A stretch of DNA of 64,000 nucleotides from assembly GCA_964016885.1 (NCBI GenBank), contig OZ024743.1:340258907-340322906 (forward strand), written 5' to 3'. The translations under genes and the position numbers were made by a program. Source of the stretch: Eledone cirrhosa. Lineage: Eukaryota > Mollusca > Cephalopoda > Octopoda > Eledonidae. Below the pieces are notes generated by a model, which was not told the origin of the DNA, did not search any database, and was given only the letters and a program-made list of their open reading frames with translations. The number at the start of each line of letters is the position of its first letter. The first letter of the stretch is position 1. Positions 55,524-64,000 of the stretch are shown piece after piece.

Positions 55524-55656
55524 ACAATTGTAAATTGTTTAAAACTTTAACCAAATTGTAGATAAAAACACCCTCCTCCTCGTGAAAGGGGTCTTTCTGC
55601 CCGTTATTTGGCCCTTCAGGGTTAAATAATCGCTTATTGGGGTTTTGTGCCCAATA
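55524..55656 (+). promoter_or_regulatory. 5'UTR hairpin cluster of LINE G
   Basis: ACAATT/AATTGT (55524-55538), AAACACCC/GGGTCTTT with one mismatch (55566-55596) just after AAATTGTAGATA, CCC-TTCA-GGG (55612-55621), and an additional perfect 7-bp stem TATTGGG/CCCAATA (55635-55656). Order and spacing follow A, E and F. H has the same set, with CCC-TTCG-GGG. Confidence 0.5.
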
Positions 55657-55679
55657 TTCGTTTTAAACCCCAAAAAAAC

Positions 55680-56060
55680 ATGGCTACAAAAAAGAATTTT
55701 CACAAGTCACTCACACTCATTCCGTCTTCTTCTTCCTCAATCGTCACTACATCAGAGAGAAGATTGTCTCTCTCCCTCCCTTCTCTAAATGTGTCTCTCT
55801 CCCTCCCTTCTCTTTCGCAAGCGACGCCAGTAAAGAAAAAGAAAAATATAGTTTCTGATAATTTCCAAGAGCACGTGCAAACCGAGGAACATTTCTCCAC
55901 GACGACGACAACGACGAAAAATGTGTGCGGTAAATACGGAAAGCCATTTCATTCGTCTGACGTCATGAATAATAGCAGTAGCAGCCGTATTAACAGCAGC
56001 AGCAGCAACAGTGACAAGGAAAACAACAGTAGCAACCGCAATAGCATCAGCAGCAGCATA

Positions 56061-56106
<46 letters not shown>

Positions 56107-57791
56107 GCAGCAAGAACAGCGGCGGCGGCAGTCGTGGTACCAGCAGCAACAACAAAAGTAACAGCAGCTCTGACGACAACAACAACAACAACAACAAAGA
56201 AAAACCAATCTCGTTTGCAGGTATCGCAAAGAACCTGAAAACCATCCTTATAACAAATGAGGAATTACAGGAAGCAAAGAAGATGGTGACGAAAACCGGA
56301 CACCGAGCAATCTGCAAAACAGCCGAAACATTTTTCGAAACCCAACAGCACTGTACGGTCACGTACCGTACAGTAAGCACAAAATCCCGTAGGGTTGAAA
56401 GAGCCACAGAGGCTCAAATACAAAAAAACCTTAGGGTCTGTGTGGCAGCGGAAAACGCATATCACCCGAGGCAAGAAATATGCCACCGTGGACGTGCTTT
56501 TTGCCACACCCCAGGAGGCAAAGGCTCAATCCTTAGTGACCCTAAGGAGCGAGGAAATGGTGTTGGTGCCCTTCTACTGCGGGCAAAAAATTGTGAGGGT
56601 CAAACTGACCCACGTCCTCCCCGGGAAGGCCCCTTCTTGGCTGGCCGCGTCTGTCCTCGTCGGAATCGAGGACAAAACAACTTTACTGCAAGTACAGAAA
56701 AAAGTACGAGAAGATTGGGTTGGCACCTCCATTGAGATGTTAATCCAAACCAACCAGGAGTGCATCGAAGCTATCCCGGATGTGATAGACTTCTATAACG
56801 GCACTCAACTGCCCATAAGTGTTGAGGGCAAATGCCCGAAATGCTTTCGCTGTGGATCGAAAACTCACCTCAGAGCTTTCTGCAATGAGAAGACCCTGAG
56901 AAAGGAGAAAACCCCCCTCCTTCCGAAACCGGCTCCACTAGTACCAGCAACAGGACAAGCGGCAACCAGGAAGGATAGGTCCGTGGCACCCATACCCACG
57001 CCACGGAAATCAAGAACAGCAGCAGCAGTGGAAGTATTAACAACAACAACAGCAATACCAAATGCAGCTGCAACAGAAACTCCACTGCAAATATCACCAA
57101 CAACAAGTGAAAGAGTGGAGCTGGTACCCCTCCCCGACCTCACAGAATCGGACAGGGAGTGAGAGGTGGGAGAGGGATGGCGAAAGGTAGCAAGAAGGCA
57201 CACATGCAGAAGCAGCGCATCGTCGCCTTCGAAAAGGGAGGAAAGAAATGAAAAAAGGGTAAAGGCTACTGCAAAGAGACTTACAGCAGCAACACCACCA
57301 ACACCATCACCACCGGCGGCAACCCCACCGCAAACAACAACACCTTCAACACCACCACCACAAGCACCAACATCGCAAACACAACAACAAAACACACACA
57401 CCCTGCAACAACGACAAGAAAATTGCAGAACCACACCCCACCCACAGAAAAATAAATGCACAGCAATAAATACACGCAACAAGAAACTAATGACTTACAT
57501 AATTGAACACACAGACATTTGACAGCACGACTACATAATACCAGCACCAATCAAAACACCAACGAACTGGTAAGAATAGCACAGAAGCAATACACAAACA
57601 TTAAAACGAAATTACCCAACGCAATTGGTGAGTTCAGAGACCTAGGAGGGACACTCAACCGGCGAATATATTCGGATATACTCAGAGAAGAGCCGACGAC
57701 CAGCCGAAGGGACGATTCAACGGTCCCTTCACCAGACGATCAAGTGAAATGGGATGGACAAACCATCCTTCCTCTACGAGAAGTAAGGTAA
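55680..57791 (+). pseudogene. Tx1-like ORF1 of copy G
   Basis: The ATG at 55680 (MATKKNFHKSLTLIPSSSSS) matches H. Ser/Asn-rich low complexity encoded by AGC and AAC repeats spans 55965-56205. FAGIAKNLKTILITNEEL follows. An extra A in an A run near 56425 shifts the frame relative to H; the second frame (56395-57162) contains WQRKTHITRGKKYATVDVLF, EDWVGTSIEMLIQTNQEC and the CCHC knuckle CFRCGSKTHLRAFC. Further frames to 57791 hold a Pro/Thr-rich part and INTRNKKLMTYI, the counterpart of INTRNKKLLNIV in A. Confidence 0.75.
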
Positions 57792-57825
57792 GTGGTCTTT
57801 CCCATCTTTTCCACTCCATTTCAAC

Positions 57826-60800
57826 ATGACCTCACTCAGAATAGGCAGCATAAATGCGCGTGGCTTGGGGTCGTCATGGAAGCAGGGCCACCTGCTCAAT
57901 GACGTCAGGTCACTAAACATAGATGTAGTGGCGATCAGCGAGACCAGAATCTCCGAAGCACGGGCCTTCGCACCGATCTTCGGCGGCTACGATGTGTACG
58001 CATCTCCCAGCCGTCCTAGATCGGGGGGGGGGGAGTTGCTGTGCTTTTTCGGAGAGGTTTGGATCTCGCCATACGGGCCATCTTCCTGGACACAGAAGGT
58101 AAGTTGGTGGTGCTGAATGTGACCAGCGGAGATGTGCAAGCTTTCAGGCTAGTGGCCGTCAATGCCCCGACAGGAGAAGGGCGGCCTGATTTCTTCCGGC
58201 GTCTGGAGACCTTTCTTGGAACATCCTGCTCTTTAGTGTTAGTGGGCGACTGGAACGGGATCTTAGATGCACGCTGGGACTGTGTGGGATTAGCGGATAG
58301 GGGAGGAGGGTGCAAGAGCCTCACCAACCTGCTCAGGCGCTTTGAACTGCCTAACATGTACCGATTGGATTTCCCGAATGTGCCAATGTGGACTTGGACA
58401 AATCGCACAGGGTCATCCAGATCATATATAGATAGAGTATTTTGTAGGGAAATAGATAAATCTAGCATAGGAAGTCCACAATTCAAGATAGTCAGCTACA
58501 CGGACCACAAATTCGTGATCTGTGTGCTTGACTTAGATAGGCTTCATAGACGAGGACCCGGCTACTGGAAGCTAAACGCGTCCTCACCAGCGCGCAAGGC
58601 CTACAGAGACCTGATTAGCGAACTAGTTAAGCGGGCGTTGACGGGGGCCATCGTCAACAGCAAGTGGTGGTTTGCTCTGAAAAGAGCGATTAGAATAGAG
58701 TCCATTAGGTTTAGTAAGGCTTTAGCAATAGAGAAAAATAGAGCAGAGGGAGAACTAGTTAGAAAATTAGACGAGGCGTTTAGCAAAGGCATCGCGACCG
58801 ACGTACTTGCGGCGAAATTGGCCCTTGACCAATTCTTCAATGCAAAGCACGAAGGCTGCGTTGTCAGAGCTAGGGTGCGTGCTCTCAGACACGATGGGAC
58901 GAAAGCCGTTCAATAGGCTCGAGTGGCGGAGGCGCGTCGTGGCAACAAAGCCACGATCCGGTCTTTGGTGGACCACGACGGGCGCATGCTACTCGATCCC
59001 GGGAAAATGTGTGAAGCTTTTCAGTGACACTTCGCTCAGCTGTTCGGGGGAAGCGGTGGGCCGGGTCGAGGGATGGACTTTAGTGTCTACCTCGACGGAC
59101 TGCCGCAGCTCTCGGCCACTGAGGCGGAGTGTTGCGAAAAGCCGATAACAGCCGCTGAAGTACGTGAGACAATGACTGGCTGCACAAGGGGTAAATCGCC
59201 TGGTTTGGATGGTCTGCCTTCTGAACTTTACGTACAGATGCCAGACTTGTTCGGAGGCCTCTTGGCGGACGTCTACTGCAACTGGCAACAGAACGGGAGA
59301 ATTCCCGACTCTGTGAGCCGAGGAGCGGTGGAGCCGCTGAGAAAGGATCCGAACAAGGGGGATAACAGATAATTTCAGGCCCATAACTCTGCTAAACACA
59401 GAGTTCAAGATTTTGACTAAGGTGCTAGCAAATAGGTTGGCGCTTGTCGTTGGTGGTCTGGTGGGAGAAGCGCAGACATGCGCCATTCCCGACAGATCCA
59501 TCCACGACAACCTCCACCTCATGCCATACATCGTAGAGAGGGTAGCTAGGGAACCTGGCACGGCTGGGTCTTTGATCAATTTAGATCAGTCGAAAGCTTT
59601 CGATAGGGTCGAAGGCGGCTTGCTTTGGGCCCGTCTTCAGAGGCTGGATCACTACCATGCACAGCGACATTTCCTCTGTGGTGAGAGTGAACGGTCACCT
59701 TTCAGAACCGTTCAACATCATGCTCTCGGTCCGCCAAGGATTTCCCCTCTCGTCCCTATTGTACGTATTGACTCTCGAGCCATTACTGCACAAACTGGAG
59801 ACGTTGAGGGGGGGTCCCGCGCGAACTAGGATGCGGAAGATCCGTGTCAGCATATGCGGACGATGTCACCGTAGTGGTGTCGAACGCCAAACACATCGAG
59901 GCGATCGGCACTACACTAAGAGAATACGAAGCGGTGACAGGAGCAATGATAAACCAGGAAAAGTCAGTGGGCCTGCAGCTCGGCACATGGAGAGGCAGGA
60001 CCATGCCGTCCAACAGCGTCTTCGGGCGCTGGACGACGGACCGGTTAAATTGCTAGGGGTCTGGTTCGGTCCGGACCTCCAGACGGACAAAAACTGGGAC
60101 GAGGTGACGAGCAGGGTGGCTTCTCTCACCCAGAAATGTGCGGAGAGGAAGCTATTCCTAAAAGTTCGAGCGGAGGTGGCTAACGCGTACATCGCGTCCG
60201 TCATCCACTACCGCCTGACCGTCGTACCTTGTCCTAAGCACCGCCTGACTGCGCTGGAGCGTTTACTCTTTCGCTTTTTGTGGAAGGGACACGCTCCGAT
60301 GGTCAGGCGGTCCATCTGTTGTCAACACCCGCAACGTGGGAGGCTGGGCATGCCGTGGCTGATGATGCGTAGACACGCGCTCAGGCTACGACATCTCCAC
60401 CTCTTCCTCGACGGTGCTCAGGTGTGGTCGCTGTTTGCTAGACGCGTCTTTCCCCAGCTCGTTTCCTTGACGGAGCTACAGTCCTGTGTCAAGCGAAGAC
60501 CGAGAGGGAGCGCTTGGAGACTGGAATGTCTTCAGGCGCTCACAGCCCTCGACCTATCGGGCAATGTGATCGGTGGAAACTCAACCTTGGCGTTCTATAG
60601 AGGATTAGTGGAGGGGAAGAGCGACAACGTACTTGGGAAAACTCTAGGCCTCGACGAAAATCAACTAGCCAATCTCTTTGGAATAACTTTCGGGCCGGGG
60701 CCTATGGACAATTTCCAGAAATCCCTGGCCTGGCAGTGCTACTGAGGAGCTTTGCCAGTTCGGGATAAACTCTACAGGTATGGAGGTGCCGTCAGCCAGG

Positions 60801-61189
60801 CATGTCCGAGATGCGCGCAGGGCGACGAAACTGTCCTGCACGCACTCGTCCAGTGTCCGAGCATTGCTGACTTGTGGGTTTATGTCGAACACCTGCTGTC
60901 ACGTGTAGGACGGATCCAGCTATCAGCTGAGTCCATCGTGAGGATTGCCCCGCCCTCTTACTTTAACCGGGAAGGGCAGGAAGTTTTTATCTGTCTGGTG
61001 GCCATGGCGAAAGAGATAGTATGGTGGACACGTTTGAAAGGGCTGAAGACGAGCACTTACTTCTTCAGTGATGCCCTGATTAAATTTTTCAAATTTCATT
61101 TGAAAAGGAAAATCAGGGTAGAGAGCGAAGTGCTCTCTTCCCAGCATTTTGTTGAAAGATGGGTGAGAGAAGCAAGTATGTGTCTGTAA
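57826..61189 (+). pseudogene. Tx1-like ORF2 of copy G, multiply disrupted
   Basis: Starts MTSLRIGSINARGLGSSWKQ. Endonuclease motifs are ISETRI, VGDWNGILDARWD, TGSSRSYIDR and YTDHKFVIC (Ser to Thr in the SDH motif). A G run near 58022-58031 breaks the first frame, a TAG near 58914 ends the second, and TGA near 59026 follows. RT: KSPGLDGLPSELYV, FRPITLLNTEFKILTKVLAN, LDQSKAFDRV, RQGFPLSSLLYVLTLEPLL, AYADDVTVVV, split by frameshifts near 59370, 59625 and 59830. TGA near 60745 precedes the last open part (60752-61189), with CPRCAQGDETVLHALVQC. Confidence 0.82.
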
Positions 61190-61438
61190 ATTAAAGGTGG
61201 AAAACTGGGAGAAGGCACTTGCCCTGGTGGTCAGGGTCACTGTGGCTTTTAATGGGCTTTCTCCACAAATGTCCCTCGTAAGTCTCCCCCCCCCCTATTG
61301 GGGAATTTTTTCATTGTTATTTCTACATCCTCTGTTTTTGTTTTTTACACGCAGAAATGCCCATTTGTACCCTCCTGTATTGTTCTGTACTGTCCTTAAT
61401 GTCTACTTTATGTAAACCCTTGTGGTTAATAAAGAAAG

Positions 61439-61440
<2 letters not shown>

Positions 61441-61472
<32 letters not shown>
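61441..61472. repeat. (TTA)n microsatellite
   Basis: About 11 TTA units: 3' tail of LINE G and 3' tail (as TAA) of the antisense R4-like copy 2. Confidence 0.95.
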
Positions 61473-62613
61473 GTTCTTTGAGTTTCAGTCATTGATGTTA
61501 ATTAACTGGAAAGTTTGTTGAAATGAATATCAAGCCACTACCTGCTGCAGCCTCAGATATTCAGGACGTATCGGAGGGTTCTTGCTGTTCCCAACAAGCA
61601 TGCCTTTTGAAGCGTTCCAAAAAGCGTGGCGGGGCCAATATTCTTTAACCATCCCTGGAAACTTTTTGAGATAGTACCTAGTGCGCCTATGACAATCGGG
61701 ACCACTTTGACTTCATGGCAGTTCCAAATCCTTTTTACCTCCCACTTTAAGTCCTGGTATCGGTTAATTTTCTCCATCTCCTTCTCTTGTACTCTCGTAT
61801 CGAATGGGCAGGCCACATCCACAATCAGGCACGATCTTTTTTCCTTGTCCAAAACCACCAAGTCAGGTCTATCGTGTTCCAGTTTCTTGTCCGTCTGTAT
61901 CCTAAAATCCCACAGCACCTTCACCTGATCGCTTTCTATCACCGACTCTGGCTTATGCTCATACCACTTCTCAGAATGTGATAAATTGTTTACTTTGCAT
62001 AGGTGCCAGTGGATCACCCTGCCCATCACATCATGTCTCCAGCCCTTATAGTGAGTCTGGGCTAGGTGCTTACACTCGGATACAATGTGAGCCACAGTCT
62101 CCTCTCTCTCTCCACAGATCCTGCACAGTGGGCTAGCCTCCTCCTTGTAAATATGGTGTTTCAACCACTTCGTTTTGAGGGCCTGCTCTTGCGCAGCCAT
62201 TAGCATTCCTTCTGTAGCCTTTTTAAGGTCTCTTCTTTTCAACCAGTTCCATGTCTGTGGATCTCTAAATTCAGTTTTCCCAAAGAAGGTACTATGAAGG
62301 GATTTTTCATGAAGGCTGCTCTTTCTCCTCGTTGTTATTTCCTCCTTGGACATCCCCTGGTCTATTGTCCTCTCCTTCAGCACAATTCTGAGCATTGGCT
62401 CCCTACTCTCGGTCACGTATTTGTGTAGGTTGCTTTTCTCCATCTGAACACAATCCTCTATGCTGATAAGACCTCTTCCACCTTCAGATCTCCTTAAGTA
62501 GAGTCTATCGACATCACTCCTCTTGTGGAACATGTTGTAGATAGTCAATAGCTTCCTGGTCTTCTTATCCATTTCTTTTTGTTCAGCAACATTCCATCTC
62601 AGAATTCCCGCAC
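61473..62613 (-). mobile_element. R4/Dong-like LINE, (TAA)n-associated subfamily, copy 2
   Basis: A 5'-truncated copy with TAA repeats (sense strand) at both ends. It includes a short 3'UTR (61473-61552) and an open C-terminal coding region. It is longer at the 5' side than copy 1 and better preserved. Confidence 0.85.
61553..62572 (-). CDS. R4-like LINE C-terminal ORF (339 codons open, 5'-truncated)
   Basis: An uninterrupted frame from MDKKTRKLLTIYNMFHKRSD to the natural stop. Order: post-RT region DVDRLYLRRSEGGRGLISIE (about residues 20-40), Cys/His finger CRICGEREETVAHIVSEC (about 154-171), endonuclease-like block HDRPDLVVLDKEKRSCLIVD followed by VACPFDTRV (about 240-270), and the C-terminal tract VVPIVIGALGTISKSF. 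The RT domain is missing through 5' truncation and the first Met is internal to the original ORF, so translation is doubtful. It is the cleanest example of this domain in the window. Confidence 0.75.
   Translation of the reverse strand: MDKKTRKLLTIYNMFHKRSDVDRLYLRRSEGGRGLISIEDCVQMEKSNLHKYVTESREPMLRIVLKERTIDQGMSKEEITTRRKSSLHEKSLHSTFFGKTEFRDPQTWNWLKRRDLKKATEGMLMAAQEQALKTKWLKHHIYKEEASPLCRICGEREETVAHIVSECKHLAQTHYKGWRHDVMGRVIHWHLCKVNNLSHSEKWYEHKPESVIESDQVKVLWDFRIQTDKKLEHDRPDLVVLDKEKRSCLIVDVACPFDTRVQEKEMEKINRYQDLKWEVKRIWNCHEVKVVPIVIGALGTISKSFQGWLKNIGPATLFGTLQKACLLGTARTLRYVLNI

Positions 62614-62659
<46 letters not shown>
62614..62659. repeat. (TTA)n microsatellite
   Basis: About 15 TTA units between the antisense R4-like copy 2 and sense LINE H. 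Confidence 0.95.
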
Positions 62660-64000
62660 GAATGCGATGGTTGACGGAGGCTCGGCTCTGTAAGGTATTG
62701 TAAATTTTGAACACTATAACAATTGTAAATTGTTTAAAACTTTAACGAACTTGTAGACAAAAACACCCTCCTCCTCGTGAGAGGGGTCTTTCTGCCCGTT
62801 ATTTGGCCCTTCGGGGTTAAATAACTGCTTATTGGGGTTTTGTACCCAATATTTATTTTAAACAAAAAAAACAAAAAAACAACATGGCTACGAAAAAGAA
62901 ATTTCATAGGTCACTCCCACTCATTCCGTCTTCTTCTTCCTCAATCATCACTACAGCAGAGAGAAGATTGTCTCTTTCCCTCCCTCCCTTCTTTAAATGT
63001 GTCTCTCTCCCTCCCTTCTCTTTCGAAGCGACGAAAGAAAAGAAAAGTCTCGTGCAAAGCGTGCAAGGTTTCTCCACGACGACGACGACAGCGACGAAAC
63101 AGGTGTGCGGGAAATACGAAAACCCAGTTCATTCGTCTGACGTCAGGAATAATAGCAGTAGCAGCCGTAATAACAACAGCAACAGTGACAATGAAAACAA
63201 CAGTAGCAGCCGCAACAGCATCACCAGCAGCATAAACAACAACAGCATTAGCAGCAGCAACACCAACAACAGCCACAGCAACAGCGGCGGAGGCAGTAGT
63301 CGTAGTACCTGCAGCAACAACAAAAGTAACAGCAGCTCTGACGACAACAACAACAACAGCAGCAAAGAAAAACCAATCTCATTTGCAGGTATTGCGAAAA
63401 ACTGGGAAACAATCCTCATAACAAATGAGGAATTAGAGGAAGCGAAGAAGATGGTGACAAAGACTGGACACCGAGCAATCTGCAAGGCAGCGGAAAAATT
63501 TTTCGAAACCCAACAGCACTGTACGGTCACGTACCGTACAGTAAGTACAAAATCCCGTAGGGTGGAAAGAGCCACAGAGGCTCAAATACAAAAAGCCTTG
63601 GGGTCTGTGTGGCAGCGGAAAACGCACATCACCCGAGGCAAAAAATATGCCACCGTAGACGTACTTTTTGCCACACCCCAGGAGGCAAAGGGCCAATCCG
63701 TAGTGACCCTAAGGAGCGAGGAAATGGTGTTGGTGCCCTCCTACAGCGGGCAAAAAATTGTGAGGGTCAAACTGACCCACGTCCCCCCCGGGATGGCCCC
63801 TTCTTGGCTGGCCGCGTCTGTCCTCGTCGGAATCGAGGACAAAACAACTGTACTGCAAGTACAGAAAAAAGTAAGAGAAGATTGGGTCGGCACCTCCATT
63901 GAGATGCTAATCCAAACCAACCAGGAGTGCATCGAAGCTATCCCGGATGTGATAGACTTCGATAACGGCACTCAACTGCCCATAAGTGTTGAGGGAAAAC
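62660..64000 (+). mobile_element. Tx1-like LINE copy H, (TTA)n-associated subfamily, cut by window edge
   Basis: The first 1.3 kb match the 5' end of G: GAATGCGATGGTTGACGGAG after (TTA)n, the hairpin-rich 5'UTR, and ORF1. It continues beyond base 64000, so ORF2 state and 3' end are unknown. Confidence 0.87.
62884..64000 (+). CDS. Tx1-like ORF1 of copy H, open to window edge
   Basis: Reading from the ATG at 62884 (MATKKKFHRSLPLIPSSSSS) I find no stop through the Ser/Asn-rich segment (AGC/AAC repeats, about 63145-63365), FAGIAKNWETILITNEELEE, FRTV-like TYRTVSTKSRRVERATEAQI, WQRKTHITRGKKYATVDVLF and EDWVGTSIEMLIQTNQECIE to the edge at ISVEGK. The CCHC knuckle would lie just past the edge. The A run that is shifted in G is in frame here (IQKALGSVW). 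A short compensated length difference from G lies near residues 35-50. Role: RNA-binding ORF1 protein of the LINE. Confidence 0.78.
   Translation, partial: MATKKKFHRSLPLIPSSSSSIITTAERRLSLSLPPFFKCVSLPPFSFEATKEKKSLVQSVQGFSTTTTTATKQVCGKYENPVHSSDVRNNSSSSRNNNSNSDNENNSSSRNSITSSINNNSISSSNTNNSHSNSGGGSSRSTCSNNKSNSSSDDNNNNSSKEKPISFAGIAKNWETILITNEELEEAKKMVTKTGHRAICKAAEKFFETQQHCTVTYRTVSTKSRRVERATEAQIQKALGSVWQRKTHITRGKKYATVDVLFATPQEAKGQSVVTLRSEEMVLVPSYSGQKIVRVKLTHVPPGMAPSWLAASVLVGIEDKTTVLQVQKKVREDWVGTSIEMLIQTNQECIEAIPDVIDFDNGTQLPISVEGK

Larger units (their letters stand above)
55464..61440 (+). mobile_element. Tx1-like LINE copy G, (TTA)n-associated subfamily, full length (6.0 kb)
   Basis: Starts GAATGCCATGGTTGACGGAG directly after (TTA)n, and ends CCCTTGTGGTTAATAAAGAA plus AGCA directly before (TTA)n. 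It has the same gene order and motif set as copies A-F but is clearly diverged in protein and uses a different microsatellite. Several frameshifts and stops make it inactive. The 5' end matches H. Confidence 0.88.

Noticed and set aside
56047..56229. Cysteine-rich minus-strand frame that looks like a secreted Cys-rich peptide
   Set aside because: It is the antisense of the AGC repeat in ORF1 of LINE G and has no signal peptide or cysteine spacing.

Overview
This window looks like gene-poor genomic DNA from a cephalopod, most likely an octopus. The evidence is its composition: tRNA-derived SINEs of the octopus OR/OK type, Ceph-SINE-like elements, long CA, TA and CATA microsatellites, and LINE families common in octopus genomes. 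I found no convincing host exon, rRNA, ordinary tRNA gene, CRISPR array or bacterial-style operon. Almost every protein-like reading frame belongs to a non-LTR retrotransposon, and most are broken.

Layout. 1-3.8 kb: decayed LINE scraps (R4/Dong-like and RTE-like). 3.8-8 kb: microsatellites, SINEs, two R4/Dong-like LINE copies inside (CATA)n, and a bare 3' end of a Tx1-like LINE inside (TTA)n. 8-9.3 kb: a CCA/GCA repeat block. 9.3-13.5 kb: a near full-length R4/Dong-like LINE on the minus strand, with (CATA)n on its sense strand at both ends. 13.5-14.8 kb: two tandem 0.6-kb copies of an unclassified repeat between (TATG)n tracts. 15.1-36.8 kb: a head-to-tail array of six Tx1-clade-like LINE copies (A-F), all on the plus strand. 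A, B, C and D/E are separated by (CTAC/CTAT)n; the C/D and E/F pairs are fused directly.

36.8-54.1 kb: microsatellites, SINEs, small inverted-repeat elements and a 1-kb near-palindrome (42.1-43.1 kb), with no genes. 54.1-64 kb: a SINE, an antisense R4-like LINE, (TTA)n, a Tx1-like LINE (G), (TTA)n, a second antisense R4-like LINE, (TTA)n, and the 5' part of another Tx1-like LINE (H) whose ORF1 is open to the window edge.

Tx1-like elements encode ORF1, an RNA-binding protein with an Asn/Ser-rich N-terminus and a CCHC knuckle, and ORF2, an APE-type endonuclease plus reverse transcriptase plus C-terminal Cys/His motif. R4-like elements encode one protein: reverse transcriptase, Cys/His motif, and restriction-like endonuclease. 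The main theme is that several LINE lineages occupy microsatellites in a fixed orientation relative to the repeat strand, so insertions and simple repeats form nested and tandem arrays. I also see small hairpins with apparent compensatory changes in the 5' and 3' UTRs of the Tx1-like copies. All family assignments are from motif recognition by eye; no database search was run.
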